DNA of 64,000 bases from a virus (IMGVR_UViG_3300042402_003111:62001-126000); one strand, 5' to 3'; counted from the stretch's first letter, positions 9,662 to 18,754 are shown. Numbers and translations: made by a program. The notes: generated by a model from the sequence alone, not told the origin.

Positions 9662-12600
9662 ATGAAATTAGCTATTATAGATATAATTGGTATACCTTAC
9701 GACGGCTCAACCGTTTTTAAACAAGGTCTTGGCGGTTCAGAAAGTGCCGTAACATACATCAGTAAAGAACTTGCCAAATTAAATTTTGAAGTTACAGTGT
9801 TCAATAACTGTAATTTGGATCATGCAACACCTGGTCAATACGACGGTGTGAATTACTTGCCATTATCAGCACTATCCAATGATTATGATTTTGATATTGT
9901 GATCAGCAGTAGAACTGTAATTCCATTCTTAACCAATAATCAATTCCAACAGGTAGGTGATAGTAGAGCACTACCATTTGCCAGTAAGAACATCTATGAA
10001 AGAATTCTAAGCAAGGCCAAACAGCGTATCCTATGGATGCACGATACATTTTGTCTTGGCGATAATTTTATTGAAGAACTAACAACTTCAAATAAAATTA
10101 CTACTATCTTTACTCTCAGCGATTGGCACTTGACCTATGTACTAAATTGCCATCACGGACGTAGACGAAACTTTGAAGTTCTTAAAAACAAAACTTTTAT
10201 CACACGCAACGGTGCTCACTTGCACAAACAAGAAGTCGACATAAAAGCCAAAGATCCTAACAGATTCGTTTATAATGCCAGTGTAACCAAAGGTATGATT
10301 CCTTTAGTTAAAGACATATGGCCTAGAGTTAAACAACAATTACCTGAAGCTAAACTTACTGTAATAGGCGGCTATTATAGATTTACAGTAAATGGCCAAC
10401 CAGACCAACAAGAATTAGATTGGCGTCAAATGGCCAATGACCCTGCTAATGCACAACTAGATATAGAATTCACAGGTATCATTCCTCAGAGTGAAATAGC
10501 AGATAGATTAGCTGCTGCTAACTTTATGATATATCCTGCTGCTTTTCCCGAAACATTTGGTATCAGTACACTAGAAAGTATATGTTATAACACACCAGTA
10601 ATAACTTGTAGATTTGGTGCGCTGGAAGAAGTTGCCTTGGAAGGTAGTTGCTATCTTATTGATTATGCCATAGAACCTAATTCTCTTTTCACAGATATAA
10701 ATCGAGAAGCTCAAATTAAAAAATTTGTCGAGCAAACTGTACAGGCGTATCATAACACTTATCTACATCAACAAAAACAATACTATTGTAATGTAGTCAA
10801 GCCTATAGCAGGATGGGACACTGTGGCATTACAATGGAAACAGTTTTTCTATAAAACCTGTGGACTATATCTTAGCCTAGAAGAATATCGTCAAGTTAGT
10901 AAAATAAATCGTAGAGTACATAAAGTTTATAATAGACGTTATCATAATGTTGTAGAGTTAGAAAACTATAAATCTAATACAGAACAGCAGATCAATATAG
11001 TCAGCACTTTCTATAATAATAGAAACTACATTGAACGTTGTATAGAAAGTGTAATCTGTCAAGACTATGACAACTATCATCATTACTTAATAGATGATGC
11101 TAGCACAGATGATACTGTAGATGTAGCCTATAGATTTATTGATAGTTTACCACAACATATACAAAATAAGATAACACTGATTGTTAATGAACAAAATCTA
11201 GGTGCTGTACGTAATCAAGTAGAATTGTTTAGAACATTAGAACAAAACAGCATTATAATGATTCTAGATGGCGACGACAGCCTAATAAATGACAACACTA
11301 TTTTATCATACTACAATACGTTGTACAGTGACAATCTAGAATTTACATATGGCAGTTGTTGGAGTATGGTTGATAACATACCCCTAATCAGCCAACCATA
11401 TCCTGAAGAAGTAAAACAAAGCAAAACATATAGACAGCACCATTTTAATTGGATTTTACCTTACACTCATTTAAGAACATTTAAGAAATATCTCATAGAT
11501 AATTGTGATGATAGTTTATTTCAAAATGAAAACAATGAATGGTACAGGGCAGGAGGAGATGGCGCAGTATTTTATGCACTAATTGAACAAGCTGATCCAA
11601 ATAAAGTTGCATGTTTACAGGATATAGTGTACAATTATAATGATACCAATCCGTTAAATGATTACAAAGTTAATGCAGAAGAACAAAATCGTACAGCAAG
11701 AAACATTATAAGTAAACCTACTATGTTAAAAAAAAAGATACTAATAGCCATACCCACAGCCAGGAATATAGAGCCGGAGACATTCAAGAGCATCTACGAT
11801 CAGATAATACCCGAGGATTACCAAACCACATTTCAGTACTTCTATGGATATAGAGTAGATCAAGTTCGCAATCTTATTGCAGATTGGGCAGTCAAAGGAT
11901 ACGATTATCTTTGGGCAGTAGATGCAGATATGGCATTCGCTCCTGATACATTACAAAAACTATTAAGTCATAACAAAGATGTAGTCACTGGAATTTACAG
12001 ACAACGTAAACCTGAGCAAATACTAGAAGTATATGAAAACAATAATACTGGTGGTGTGAATCATATACCTTACTATAAAATACAAAATCGAGGCGTAGTG
12101 GAAATAGCAGCTTGCGGGTTTGGCTGTGTACTAGTTAAATCGGAAGTGTTTAGATCAATTGGATATCCACAATTTATGTATTATCCTGCACTAGATCATA
12201 GCCATACAATTAGCGAAGATATAGATTTTTGTCGCAAAGCTAAAGATAAAGGATTTACTATTTGGGCAGATACTAGTATTGTATGTAGCCATATAGGTCA
12301 AACACATTTTAACATTACGCCAGAAGTTGCTCCGATTCCCAAAATTACAGATTATACAGATCGATTAAGAGAATTAGGCAGTCAAAGATTAATTCCATAC
12401 CAGCATGTAGAATATTTAAAAACTTTATCTATAGAGCCTAAAGTAGTCTATGATATAGGTGCATGTGTATTACACTGGACCAACGAAGCTCGACGTATTT
12501 GGCCTGACTCGGAATATGTTGTATTTGAAGCTATGCCAGAATGTGAATTTATCTATAAAGAACAAAATTTACAATATCATATTGGAGTTCTTAGTGACAC

Positions 12601-13012
12601 TACTGGTCGACAAGTAGATTTCTATCAAAACACTTATCATCCAGGCGGTAACAGTTATTATAGAGAAAACATAGAAGTCAATGCTGAAGCACATGAATAC
12701 TTTAATGACAGTCATAGACGACAGTATACTACTGTTACCTTAGATGCTGTAGTGAATTTAAAAAAATTACCTAAACCAGATTTAATCAAAATGGATGTGC
12801 AAGGTGCTGAATTAGATGTATTAAAAGGTGCTCAAGAAACTCTATCCAATTGTAATCATGTTATTTTAGAATGTCAAAGTGTAGAATATAATAAAGGGGC
12901 TCCTTTAAAAGATGAAGTAATAACCTATATGGAATCTTTGGGTTTTGAAAATCTTGGACAATTTTGTACTAATGGGCCTGATGGTGATTACTATTTTAGG
13001 AAAAAACAATGA
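9662..13012 (+). CDS. Four-domain glycosyltransferase / FkbM methyltransferase fusion
   Basis: 1116 residues. Residues 1 to about 400 look like a GT-B (family 4-like) glycosyltransferase: a GGSE nucleotide-loop near residue 25 and the C-terminal ETFGISTLESICYNTPVI donor-site motif. Residues about 437-680 are a GT-A family 2 domain (IVSTFYNNRNYIERCIESV, then ILDGDDS). Residues about 688-890 are a second GT-A-like domain with WAVDADM, a DxD-type metal site. From about 925 to the end is an FkbM-type SAM methyltransferase (VVYDIGA, later LIKMDVQGAELDVLKGA). Fused enzymes of this sort build and cap glycans. It overlaps the cupin gene by 4 bases and leads the heptose cluster, so it may attach phage-made sugars to virion or host surface. 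Confidence 0.85.
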   Translation: MKLAIIDIIGIPYDGSTVFKQGLGGSESAVTYISKELAKLNFEVTVFNNCNLDHATPGQYDGVNYLPLSALSNDYDFDIVISSRTVIPFLTNNQFQQVGDSRALPFASKNIYERILSKAKQRILWMHDTFCLGDNFIEELTTSNKITTIFTLSDWHLTYVLNCHHGRRRNFEVLKNKTFITRNGAHLHKQEVDIKAKDPNRFVYNASVTKGMIPLVKDIWPRVKQQLPEAKLTVIGGYYRFTVNGQPDQQELDWRQMANDPANAQLDIEFTGIIPQSEIADRLAAANFMIYPAAFPETFGISTLESICYNTPVITCRFGALEEVALEGSCYLIDYAIEPNSLFTDINREAQIKKFVEQTVQAYHNTYLHQQKQYYCNVVKPIAGWDTVALQWKQFFYKTCGLYLSLEEYRQVSKINRRVHKVYNRRYHNVVELENYKSNTEQQINIVSTFYNNRNYIERCIESVICQDYDNYHHYLIDDASTDDTVDVAYRFIDSLPQHIQNKITLIVNEQNLGAVRNQVELFRTLEQNSIIMILDGDDSLINDNTILSYYNTLYSDNLEFTYGSCWSMVDNIPLISQPYPEEVKQSKTYRQHHFNWILPYTHLRTFKKYLIDNCDDSLFQNENNEWYRAGGDGAVFYALIEQADPNKVACLQDIVYNYNDTNPLNDYKVNAEEQNRTARNIISKPTMLKKKILIAIPTARNIEPETFKSIYDQIIPEDYQTTFQYFYGYRVDQVRNLIADWAVKGYDYLWAVDADMAFAPDTLQKLLSHNKDVVTGIYRQRKPEQILEVYENNNTGGVNHIPYYKIQNRGVVEIAACGFGCVLVKSEVFRSIGYPQFMYYPALDHSHTISEDIDFCRKAKDKGFTIWADTSIVCSHIGQTHFNITPEVAPIPKITDYTDRLRELGSQRLIPYQHVEYLKTLSIEPKVVYDIGACVLHWTNEARRIWPDSEYVVFEAMPECEFIYKEQNLQYHIGVLSDTTGRQVDFYQNTYHPGGNSYYRENIEVNAEAHEYFNDSHRRQYTTVTLDAVVNLKKLPKPDLIKMDVQGAELDVLKGAQETLSNCNHVILECQSVEYNKGAPLKDEVITYMESLGFENLGQFCTNGPDGDYYFRKKQ

Positions 13013-13392
13013 CACAACGATTAGAAGGTATGGTTAAGAAAGGTTGGGGCTATGAAATTATTTGGGCCACTAACGACAAGTATTGTGGAAAACTTATGGT
13101 GTTTGAACGTGCTAGAGCTAAATTCAGTATGCATTTTCATAAGGAAAAAGATGAAACTTGGTTTGTAAATGCAGGACAATTTATGCTTAGATATATAGAT
13201 ACCAAAACAGCCACTATGCATGAAAAATTGCTTAAGGAAGGAGATGTATGGCACAATCCTCCTTTACAGCCGCATCAATTAGAAGCACTGCAACCTAACA
13301 GCATAATTTTCGAAGTTAGCACTGCTGATTCAGTAGAAGACAATTATCGTATCGCTCCAGGAGATAGTCAAAGTGAGCAAAGTAATAGTTAA
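13009..13392 (+). CDS. Cupin-fold protein, sugar-isomerase-like
   Basis: 127 residues with a single cupin domain: motif 1 around HFHKEKDETWFVNAG (two His and a Glu for metal) and motif 2 with GDVWHNPPLQPHQLEA. The start, KKGWGYEIIWATNDKYCGKLMVF, matches the beginning of the cupin domain of type II mannose-6-phosphate isomerases and of small sugar cupins in surface-polysaccharide clusters. It sits between the glycosyltransferase fusion and the HldE halves, overlapping both neighbours, which supports a role in sugar supply. Exact substrate not readable. Confidence 0.75.
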   Translation: MTQRLEGMVKKGWGYEIIWATNDKYCGKLMVFERARAKFSMHFHKEKDETWFVNAGQFMLRYIDTKTATMHEKLLKEGDVWHNPPLQPHQLEALQPNSIIFEVSTADSVEDNYRIAPGDSQSEQSNS

Positions 13393-13771
13393 TGGTACAT
13401 TTGACATATTGCATAGAGGACATTTGGAACTATTGCAATTTGCACGAAGTCAAGGAGATCAATTATTAGTTTGTATCGATACAGATCGTAGAGTTAAAGA
13501 ACTAAAAGGCAATACTCGACCAATTAATAATCAAGATGATAGAAGGTTTATGTTGTATAATTTAAGAACAGTTGACACTGTGATGTTATTTGATTCTAAG
13601 GAAGAATTAATCAACATTATTAAAGAATACAAACCAGACATAATGGTAAAAGGCAGTGATTATCGAGGTCGTAGTATTGTAGGAGAACAACATGTTCCTA
13701 AGGTAATATTTTATGATAGAACAGAACACTCAACTACAAAAACAATACAAGATATTATTAATCGGGGATAA
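13373..13771 (+). CDS. hldC: Heptose-1-phosphate adenylyltransferase (HldE C-terminal half)
   Basis: 132 residues, GTG start. Rossmann cytidylyltransferase-like fold: the NGTFDILHRGHLELL segment carries the HxGH nucleotide motif, RPINNQDDRRFML the middle segment, and DRTEHSTTKTIQDII the ISTT-type third motif. This is the arrangement of the C-terminal half of HldE (RfaE), which transfers AMP to D-glycero-beta-D-manno-heptose 1-phosphate. In this phage it is a separate gene placed before the kinase half, the reverse of the HldE order. It overlaps the kinase gene by 59 bases in another frame. A related nucleotidyltransferase specificity cannot be excluded. Confidence 0.82.
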   Translation: MSKVIVNGTFDILHRGHLELLQFARSQGDQLLVCIDTDRRVKELKGNTRPINNQDDRRFMLYNLRTVDTVMLFDSKEELINIIKEYKPDIMVKGSDYRGRSIVGEQHVPKVIFYDRTEHSTTKTIQDIINRG

Positions 13772-14471
13772 TGGTATTGATCAATATCAATATGGGGACG
13801 TTACAAGAATAAGTCCAGAAGGACCTGTACCTGTTTTTGATTTTAAATATTCAGAAACTAAACCAGGTATGGCAGCTAATGTACAGACAAATTTACAACG
13901 TTTAGGATGTCATGTGGATTTTATACATGGGGCTAAAACTTGTATTAAAACTAGATTAATAGATATTAGAAGTAAACAGCAATTGATTAGAGTAGATCAA
14001 GATCAAACCAGTAGACCGGTAAAAATAGATTGTAAAACTATCAATAACTATGATGCTGTAGTAATTAGTGATTATGCTAAAGGGTCTGTAGATTATACAG
14101 TAGTAAGTAAAATTAAACAAAAATTCAATGGTCCTATTTTTATGGATACTAAAATGACTGATCTTCAACATTTTGAAGGCATCTTTGTTAAAATAAACGA
14201 AAAAGAATATAAAGAAGCAGAGAGCGAATGTACAGATTTAATTATTACTCTGGGTTCTCGAGGTGCAAAATATAAAGATGTTATATACTCTACTCCTGAA
14301 ATAGAAGTAGCAGATGTATGCGGCGCCGGAGATACTTTTCTCGCCGCATTGACTTACGCATATCTAGAACAAGGTAGTATAAAAAAATCTATTCCATTTG
14401 CTGTTCGAGCTAGTAGCATTACTGTGCAGCACATCGGAGTATATGCTCCAACTTTAGAGGAAATACAATGA
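13713..14471 (+). CDS. hldA: PfkB-family heptose-7-phosphate kinase (HldE N-terminal half)
   Basis: 252 residues of ribokinase/PfkB fold. The start region ILLIGDNGIDQYQYGDVTRISPEGPVPVF is the HldE kinase signature (substrate-site Asp and ISPE(A/G)PVP). PGMAANVQTNLQRLG matches the GGAANVAxNLxxLG loop, and VADVCGAGDTFLAAL is PfkB signature 2 with the catalytic Asp of GAGD. It should phosphorylate D-glycero-D-manno-heptose 7-phosphate at C1. Slightly shorter than the kinase half of host HldE. Start kept at 13713 because the first beta strand lies immediately after; the start is inside the upstream gene and has no strong ribosome site. Confidence 0.85.
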   Translation: MIEQNTQLQKQYKILLIGDNGIDQYQYGDVTRISPEGPVPVFDFKYSETKPGMAANVQTNLQRLGCHVDFIHGAKTCIKTRLIDIRSKQQLIRVDQDQTSRPVKIDCKTINNYDAVVISDYAKGSVDYTVVSKIKQKFNGPIFMDTKMTDLQHFEGIFVKINEKEYKEAESECTDLIITLGSRGAKYKDVIYSTPEIEVADVCGAGDTFLAALTYAYLEQGSIKKSIPFAVRASSITVQHIGVYAPTLEEIQ

Positions 14472-15331
14472 AGATAGCACTTACAGGTGCCGGAGGATTT
14501 ATTGGCAGTGTAGTATTAGGATATCTTAACCAACAGGGTATTAGTGATATTATCATATTTGATGACTTGCCTCATCCAGAACAATATAAAAATCTCGTAG
14601 GCAAAGAGTATAAGATGTTGTTAGGATCAGATGACTGGGGTGTAGACGTAGACTGTGTTATACACATTGGTGCCAATTCTAGTACCTTAGACAAAGATTG
14701 GAAAGATTATTACAATAGAAACGTACTAAGCACACGAGAATGGTATAATTGGTGCCAGTATAAGAATATACCTTTTATCTTTACCAGCAGTGCAGGAGTT
14801 TACGGACTAGGAGATAATAGACCTGCTAGTCAATATGCATTTAGCAAATATGTAAGTGAACAAGAATTAGACAACGCTGTAATTCTAAGATTATTTAATG
14901 TGTATGGCCCAAATGAATATCATAAAGGGCGTATGGCTAGTACACTATTTCATTGGTATAATCAGCTACAACAAGATAAACAATTAAAATTATTCCAAGA
15001 AAGTATGTCTTATTATAGAGACTTCATCTATGTAGAAGATGTGGCTCAGGTAATTTGGCATTTTATGAATAATTACAAACCTGGTGTGTATGACGTAGGC
15101 ACAGGATCGGCGCATAATTTTGAAACTGTAGCTGATCAAATGCTGAAAAATTTAAAAGGTAAAAAGAAATATATTGATATGCCTGAGGATTTACAAAAAC
15201 AGTATCAAACTTGGACACAAGCAGACACAAGTGCTCTTACATTTGCCGGAATAGATATTAGCAAGTTTAGAACTTTAAAACAGGGCGTAGAAGAATACTT
15301 AGAATATCTAAAAGCACACAGATATTATTAA
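14468..15331 (+). CDS. hldD: ADP-glycero-manno-heptose 6-epimerase-like (HldD)
   Basis: 287-residue extended short-chain dehydrogenase. GAGGFIG near the N-terminus is the Rossmann NAD(P) loop; SSAGVYG supplies the active-site Ser and YAFSK the catalytic Tyr-xxx-Lys. The stretch RLFNVYGPNEYHKGRMAS and the later YYRDFIYVEDVAQV are close to the matching segments of HldD, not just to generic epimerases, and the C-terminal TQADTSALTFAG also matches. HldD turns ADP-D-glycero- into ADP-L-glycero-manno-heptose. ATGA overlap with the kinase gene completes an ADP-heptose operon; no phosphatase (GmhB) or isomerase (GmhA) is seen, so these would come from the host. Confidence 0.88.
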   Translation: MKIALTGAGGFIGSVVLGYLNQQGISDIIIFDDLPHPEQYKNLVGKEYKMLLGSDDWGVDVDCVIHIGANSSTLDKDWKDYYNRNVLSTREWYNWCQYKNIPFIFTSSAGVYGLGDNRPASQYAFSKYVSEQELDNAVILRLFNVYGPNEYHKGRMASTLFHWYNQLQQDKQLKLFQESMSYYRDFIYVEDVAQVIWHFMNNYKPGVYDVGTGSAHNFETVADQMLKNLKGKKKYIDMPEDLQKQYQTWTQADTSALTFAGIDISKFRTLKQGVEEYLEYLKAHRYY

Positions 15332-15345
15332 AGTTTTTTGCCCTG

Positions 15346-15352
15346 CTAAATA
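15346..15352 (+). promoter_or_regulatory. Late promoter motif CTAAATA
   Basis: T4-type late motif 18 bases before the gene at 15371, followed by GAGGATAT as ribosome site. Confidence 0.5.
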
Positions 15353-15370
15353 TCTAATAGAGGATATATT

Positions 15371-15706
15371 ATGCGAGCACAAGAACTTATACAAGCAGTA
15401 TTACAGATGCTGGATCAGGCAGAAAACCCTGCTCCGGAACCTGTTATAGTTGTGAAACCTGAACCAGAATCCGACAGCAATCCTTATGATGATGAAGTTC
15501 GTAGAATGAAGCAGATTGCAGGCTTGCAAGATCCAGGAGAAATGAGTCCTTTAAGCAACGCTCCTAATCCTCAATACGCTCCTGTAAGTTCTGTAACCAC
15601 AGACGCTGGCGGTGGCCCTAACGAACCAAAGCATCCTGCTGACATTAGAACTGCTCACTCTAGTATGTATCCAGCACATCAACATAATCCTTATAGGGAG
15701 CAATAA
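15371..15706 (+). CDS. Pro-rich protein with MRAQELI start, possible internal head protein
   Basis: 111 residues, mostly disordered: Pro/Glu-rich stretch (PAPEPVIVVKPEPESDS), then DDEVRRMKQIAGLQ, then a Pro/His/Asn-rich tail. The segment DDEVRRMKQIAGL resembles SEIDRIKKLSGLK and SLQDIRRLSGFK at the C-termini of the proteins at 26703 and 24782. Its N-terminus is a short amphipathic helix like the other proteins I group as capsid-targeted. Function not known. Late promoter motif upstream; stop codon overlaps the next start (TAATG). Confidence 0.65.
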   Translation: MRAQELIQAVLQMLDQAENPAPEPVIVVKPEPESDSNPYDDEVRRMKQIAGLQDPGEMSPLSNAPNPQYAPVSSVTTDAGGGPNEPKHPADIRTAHSSMYPAHQHNPYREQ

Positions 15707-16164
15707 TGGCTACACTGTATTATAAAGGACTGACTGGTATAAGAGATGATGTAACTATTGATCTGGTTACAGCAACCTTGGATGATTTGATTACAGCTAT
15801 TGCTGGAGACGAAGGGCTTCCTACAGACTACTATAACATTAGTGTAGAAGGAAATCCTAGTATTAATAGCATAGCTCTAGGAGATAGTTCTACTACCTGT
15901 GCAGCAGCAGGTATAGTCGACGGTGATTTAATTATTTGTACACCGGAGCAAAGTGGTAGCAGAGAGCGTAGACAAATACAAAAACTAGAAATAGCACAGT
16001 TAAAGCGTAGAGGTACTCCGGGCGATGACAGCAGTGTAACAGTAGGTTATTATCGTTTAGGTAACACTTACGATAGAGATAACCTACCAACAAAATATTC
16101 AGGCAACACTGTGGTAGATAATGCTAATGTTGGAGGTCTTAAAAAAGGCCGCCCTTGGAGTTAA
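15706..16164 (+). CDS. Conserved-looking phage protein with beta-grasp-like start, 152 aa
   Basis: Not recognised with certainty. Residues 1-80 have the strand-helix pattern of a small ubiquitin-like domain (ATLYYKGL...TATLDDLITAIAGDEG...YYNISVEGNP...AAGIVDGDLIICTP). A basic helix follows (SRERRQIQKLEIAQLKRRG), and a Gly/Asn/Lys-rich tail ends in KKGRPWS. The tail would suit a protein that threads into a virion interface. It sits between two likely structural genes, with 1-base overlap upstream and 3 bases downstream. Confidence 0.65.
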   Translation: MATLYYKGLTGIRDDVTIDLVTATLDDLITAIAGDEGLPTDYYNISVEGNPSINSIALGDSSTTCAAAGIVDGDLIICTPEQSGSRERRQIQKLEIAQLKRRGTPGDDSSVTVGYYRLGNTYDRDNLPTKYSGNTVVDNANVGGLKKGRPWS

Positions 16165-16167
16165 TCT

Positions 16168-17487
16168 ATGGGTAACATGTATCCTAACAGCACCAACTAC
16201 GTTCATTCATACGAGCCGAACACCAATGACCTAACCATGGCCATGACCTACGATGCTGAAGGTCGGCCAACTGTCAGAACTCTCGACAGCCAGGCAGGTT
16301 ATACCAGCAAGAATAGACTAAAGATATCAAACTATCAAACTGACTTCTTCAACACGTTCCAATACGGCAAAGAAACAGATGTCTGGGATGAAGCAACAGC
16401 TAACGGTGGATTCGCCACTTGGAACACTAATACCAACTGGGTGGATATGGCAGTGACTAACACACTAGGATCCAAAGTCATACGTCAGACTCGCAATGTC
16501 ATGCGATATATTCCAGGACGCAGTAGTTCGTTGACCTATGCTGTGAGATTTCAAACACCAGTAACAGGTATACGCAGACGCATTGGCCTATTTGATGAAG
16601 CCAATGGATTTTATTTTGAAGACGCAGGAGTCATAGGTGCTGATGGACTACCAGAATATAATGTGGTAGTGCGTACCAGTACATCAGGCATATTGGTTGA
16701 AAATCGTGTGCCACGCAGCCAATGGAACGGCGATCGATTAGATGGCCTAGGTAACAGTGGCATAACAGCCGACCCTGACAAAGTTCAAATGGTGAGTTTT
16801 GAATATGAGTGGTATGGTGCTGGACAGATTGCCATAGGCTATGTGATTGATGGATTCACACATATCATACACACATTCAACCACGCTAATATCGCCACTG
16901 TGCCTTGGAGTTCAACGCCATTCCTGCCCATTAGACTAGAGATAGAAAATCTCACAGGTGTAGCAGGCACACACTATCTCTATCAAGGATCCAACAGTCT
17001 TATATCAGAAGGTGAAGCGACCAAACTGGGTATCGCACAGAACGTTACTGGTCCTATTACAGGCCGCACTATGGCCTCAGCCAACACTTTCTATCCCATA
17101 CTCAGCATTAGATTAAAAAGTTCTGCACTGAAAGGAATCGTGTTGCCCACATTCTTCCAAGCGGCTACTATAGACAACACTTCAGTATTTTATAAACTGG
17201 TTCGTAATGCTACTTTAACTGGTGCTAACTTTATAAACATGCCCGATGTCAACGCATTCACACAATACGATGTTAGTGCTACCAGTTATACCAATGGTAT
17301 TGATCTTGACAGTGGTTTTGTGATTGCTGGTGGTGGCGGCACGGGCATCAGACTAGACAGAGATACTGTGTATCAACTTGGCCGTGGCAGTCTAGGCACA
17401 GTCAGCGACACACTGACATTGGCCATAGCCTGTCCTAACACTAACAAAGCGGCCTTGGCCGCAATGACTTGGATTGAACAGAGATGA
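16168..17487 (+). CDS. Putative virion structural protein, 439 aa
   Basis: I do not recognise the family. The protein is globular and beta-rich, with jelly-roll-like strands (YVIDGFTHIIHTFNHANI, PFLPIRLEIENL) and no repeats or signal. Similar length and composition occur in phage neck or fibre proteins. The DNA is visibly richer in G and C, with more C-ending codons (AAC, ACC, GCC), than the flanking genes; this may reflect high expression or recent acquisition. ATGA overlap joins it to the Cys-rich gene downstream. Confidence 0.7.
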   Translation: MGNMYPNSTNYVHSYEPNTNDLTMAMTYDAEGRPTVRTLDSQAGYTSKNRLKISNYQTDFFNTFQYGKETDVWDEATANGGFATWNTNTNWVDMAVTNTLGSKVIRQTRNVMRYIPGRSSSLTYAVRFQTPVTGIRRRIGLFDEANGFYFEDAGVIGADGLPEYNVVVRTSTSGILVENRVPRSQWNGDRLDGLGNSGITADPDKVQMVSFEYEWYGAGQIAIGYVIDGFTHIIHTFNHANIATVPWSSTPFLPIRLEIENLTGVAGTHYLYQGSNSLISEGEATKLGIAQNVTGPITGRTMASANTFYPILSIRLKSSALKGIVLPTFFQAATIDNTSVFYKLVRNATLTGANFINMPDVNAFTQYDVSATSYTNGIDLDSGFVIAGGGGTGIRLDRDTVYQLGRGSLGTVSDTLTLAIACPNTNKAALAAMTWIEQR

Positions 17488-17888
17488 TCTACAGAAAATA
17501 TATTAACATAGTAGAAGCAGCCAACAAAGGCTGTCCCATAGCTACATACGATCTAGAAGTCAATGTCAAGAACAGACAGACTGCTATAGATAAACATCAC
17601 TACGGTCCTGCTAACCCAGACGAGCCAGGCACATACTGGAAAGACAGTGCCAAGCAATGGGGCATTATTGAAAAGACCGCCAAAACTATGAAGTGTGCTA
17701 ACTGTGCTGCCTTTAACATCACGGATGCTATGTATAAGTGTATACACGATGGCATGGGCGCCGAAGCATACCAAGCAGAAAAGACTCGTGAAGCAGCAGA
17801 CTTGGGTTATTGTACTCTACTACATTTTAAATGTGCAGGCGAGCGTAGTTGTGAACTTTGGATCACCGGCGGACCAATTGTCAAATGA
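17484..17888 (+). CDS. Cys-rich HiPIP-like protein, putative Fe-S
   Basis: 134 residues with seven Cys: one near residue 17, then MKCANCAAFN, MYKC, GYCTLLHFKC and RSCELWITGGP. The CxxC followed by a YC...F.C...C...W pattern resembles high-potential iron-sulfur proteins (C-x2-C, then two spaced Cys), and phage proteins of this kind exist. If so it would bind a 4Fe-4S cluster and carry electrons; a purely structural zinc role is the alternative. No signal peptide. Linked by ATGA overlaps to both neighbours. Confidence 0.6.
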   Translation: MIYRKYINIVEAANKGCPIATYDLEVNVKNRQTAIDKHHYGPANPDEPGTYWKDSAKQWGIIEKTAKTMKCANCAAFNITDAMYKCIHDGMGAEAYQAEKTREAADLGYCTLLHFKCAGERSCELWITGGPIVK

Positions 17889-18523
17889 AAGATGTAATTT
17901 TAACCAACAACTCCTGGAACGCAGAAGGTCACTGGACCGTTCCTATAACAGAATACTTCGCTCCTAAGATACATCACTTAGAACTGTTTGATCAAAACGG
18001 CTACGACCTAACTGAATTGGAAAAGATGTATGCCAAGTATAATCTAACTGAAACACAGGCACATCGCAATCACCGCACAGCAATCAAACAACCTTGGTTT
18101 GATCAATCAGACAAACTAGAAGGTGCTATTCTAAATCATAGTTTGCTATTTGAACGTAAGGGATACAAAGATGAAGCACTGAGTCAACTTAAAATGTGGA
18201 CCAAATACTTTCCTCGTATATGGCAACTGATCAGCTTACGTCCTAAATGGGGATTAGATTACAGTATGGATTATGTGGACTGTTACGGCAATTGTTTTGA
18301 ATTGCTACATTGGGAGTATGATGGATTCAATTATGAAGAAATGTTAGATATGAAACAATGTGTGGAACCTATACTGTCTAACATTGATTGGGAAGATGCA
18401 GCCGTAAATGTATTACGACGTAAAGAAGAATGGCATCATTTAGATTTCTTTGCGCAGAGTGAGTGGAAGTGTAACTACTTTGGCATACCCCGAGAACGAT
18501 TTAAGATGGTAGCATGGGAATAA
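17885..18523 (+). CDS. Unknown soluble protein, 212 aa
   Basis: A longer frame opens at 17858, but ATG at 17885 overlaps the upstream stop as ATGA, the junction style used all through this genome, so I take it as the start. Rich in Trp, Tyr, His and charged residues with predicted helices (ILNHSLLFERKGYKDEALSQLKMWTKYF), which may be a TPR-like pair. No motif I can name; no membrane segment. Phage-specific protein of unknown role in a structural neighbourhood. Confidence 0.65.
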   Translation: MKDVILTNNSWNAEGHWTVPITEYFAPKIHHLELFDQNGYDLTELEKMYAKYNLTETQAHRNHRTAIKQPWFDQSDKLEGAILNHSLLFERKGYKDEALSQLKMWTKYFPRIWQLISLRPKWGLDYSMDYVDCYGNCFELLHWEYDGFNYEEMLDMKQCVEPILSNIDWEDAAVNVLRRKEEWHHLDFFAQSEWKCNYFGIPRERFKMVAWE

Positions 18524-18526
18524 AAC

Positions 18527-18724
18527 ATGTGGCTTTTACTTATTATAGTCTTAAGTTCAGAACCCCCTTATAGACATAAAGGAAGTGTTCAAAACTTTTA
18601 CACTTCTGAATCTGAATGCCAAAAAGAGTTAGCTAAAGCTATGCAAGCACTGTACTTAAAAAATACTCAAATAACAGGTAGTTGTAGTTTTAGAGATTAT
18701 ATTACTCCAAATAAAACTTTTTAG
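18527..18724 (+). CDS. Small secreted or membrane-anchored protein, 65 aa
   Basis: Starts with a hydrophobic stretch (MWLLLIIVLSS) that could be a short signal peptide, followed by a polar domain with two Cys (residue about 28 and about 54) that could form a disulfide in the periplasm. Last gene before a terminator and before the switch to minus-strand genes. Family and function unknown. Confidence 0.55.
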   Translation: MWLLLIIVLSSEPPYRHKGSVQNFYTSESECQKELAKAMQALYLKNTQITGSCSFRDYITPNKTF

Positions 18725-18730
18725 TAATAA

Positions 18731-18754
18731 AAAAGGGCTCCTAAGAGCCCTTTA
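18731..18754. terminator. Bidirectional terminator between convergent genes
   Basis: Stem AAAGGGCTC / GAGCCCTTT with loop CTAA, flanked by A-run and T-run on the two sides. It lies between the plus-strand gene ending at 18724 and the minus-strand gene ending at 18784, so it can serve both directions. Confidence 0.85.

Noticed and set aside
17553-17774. Minus-strand 73-codon frame
   Set aside because: Antisense of the Cys-rich gene; no start signals.
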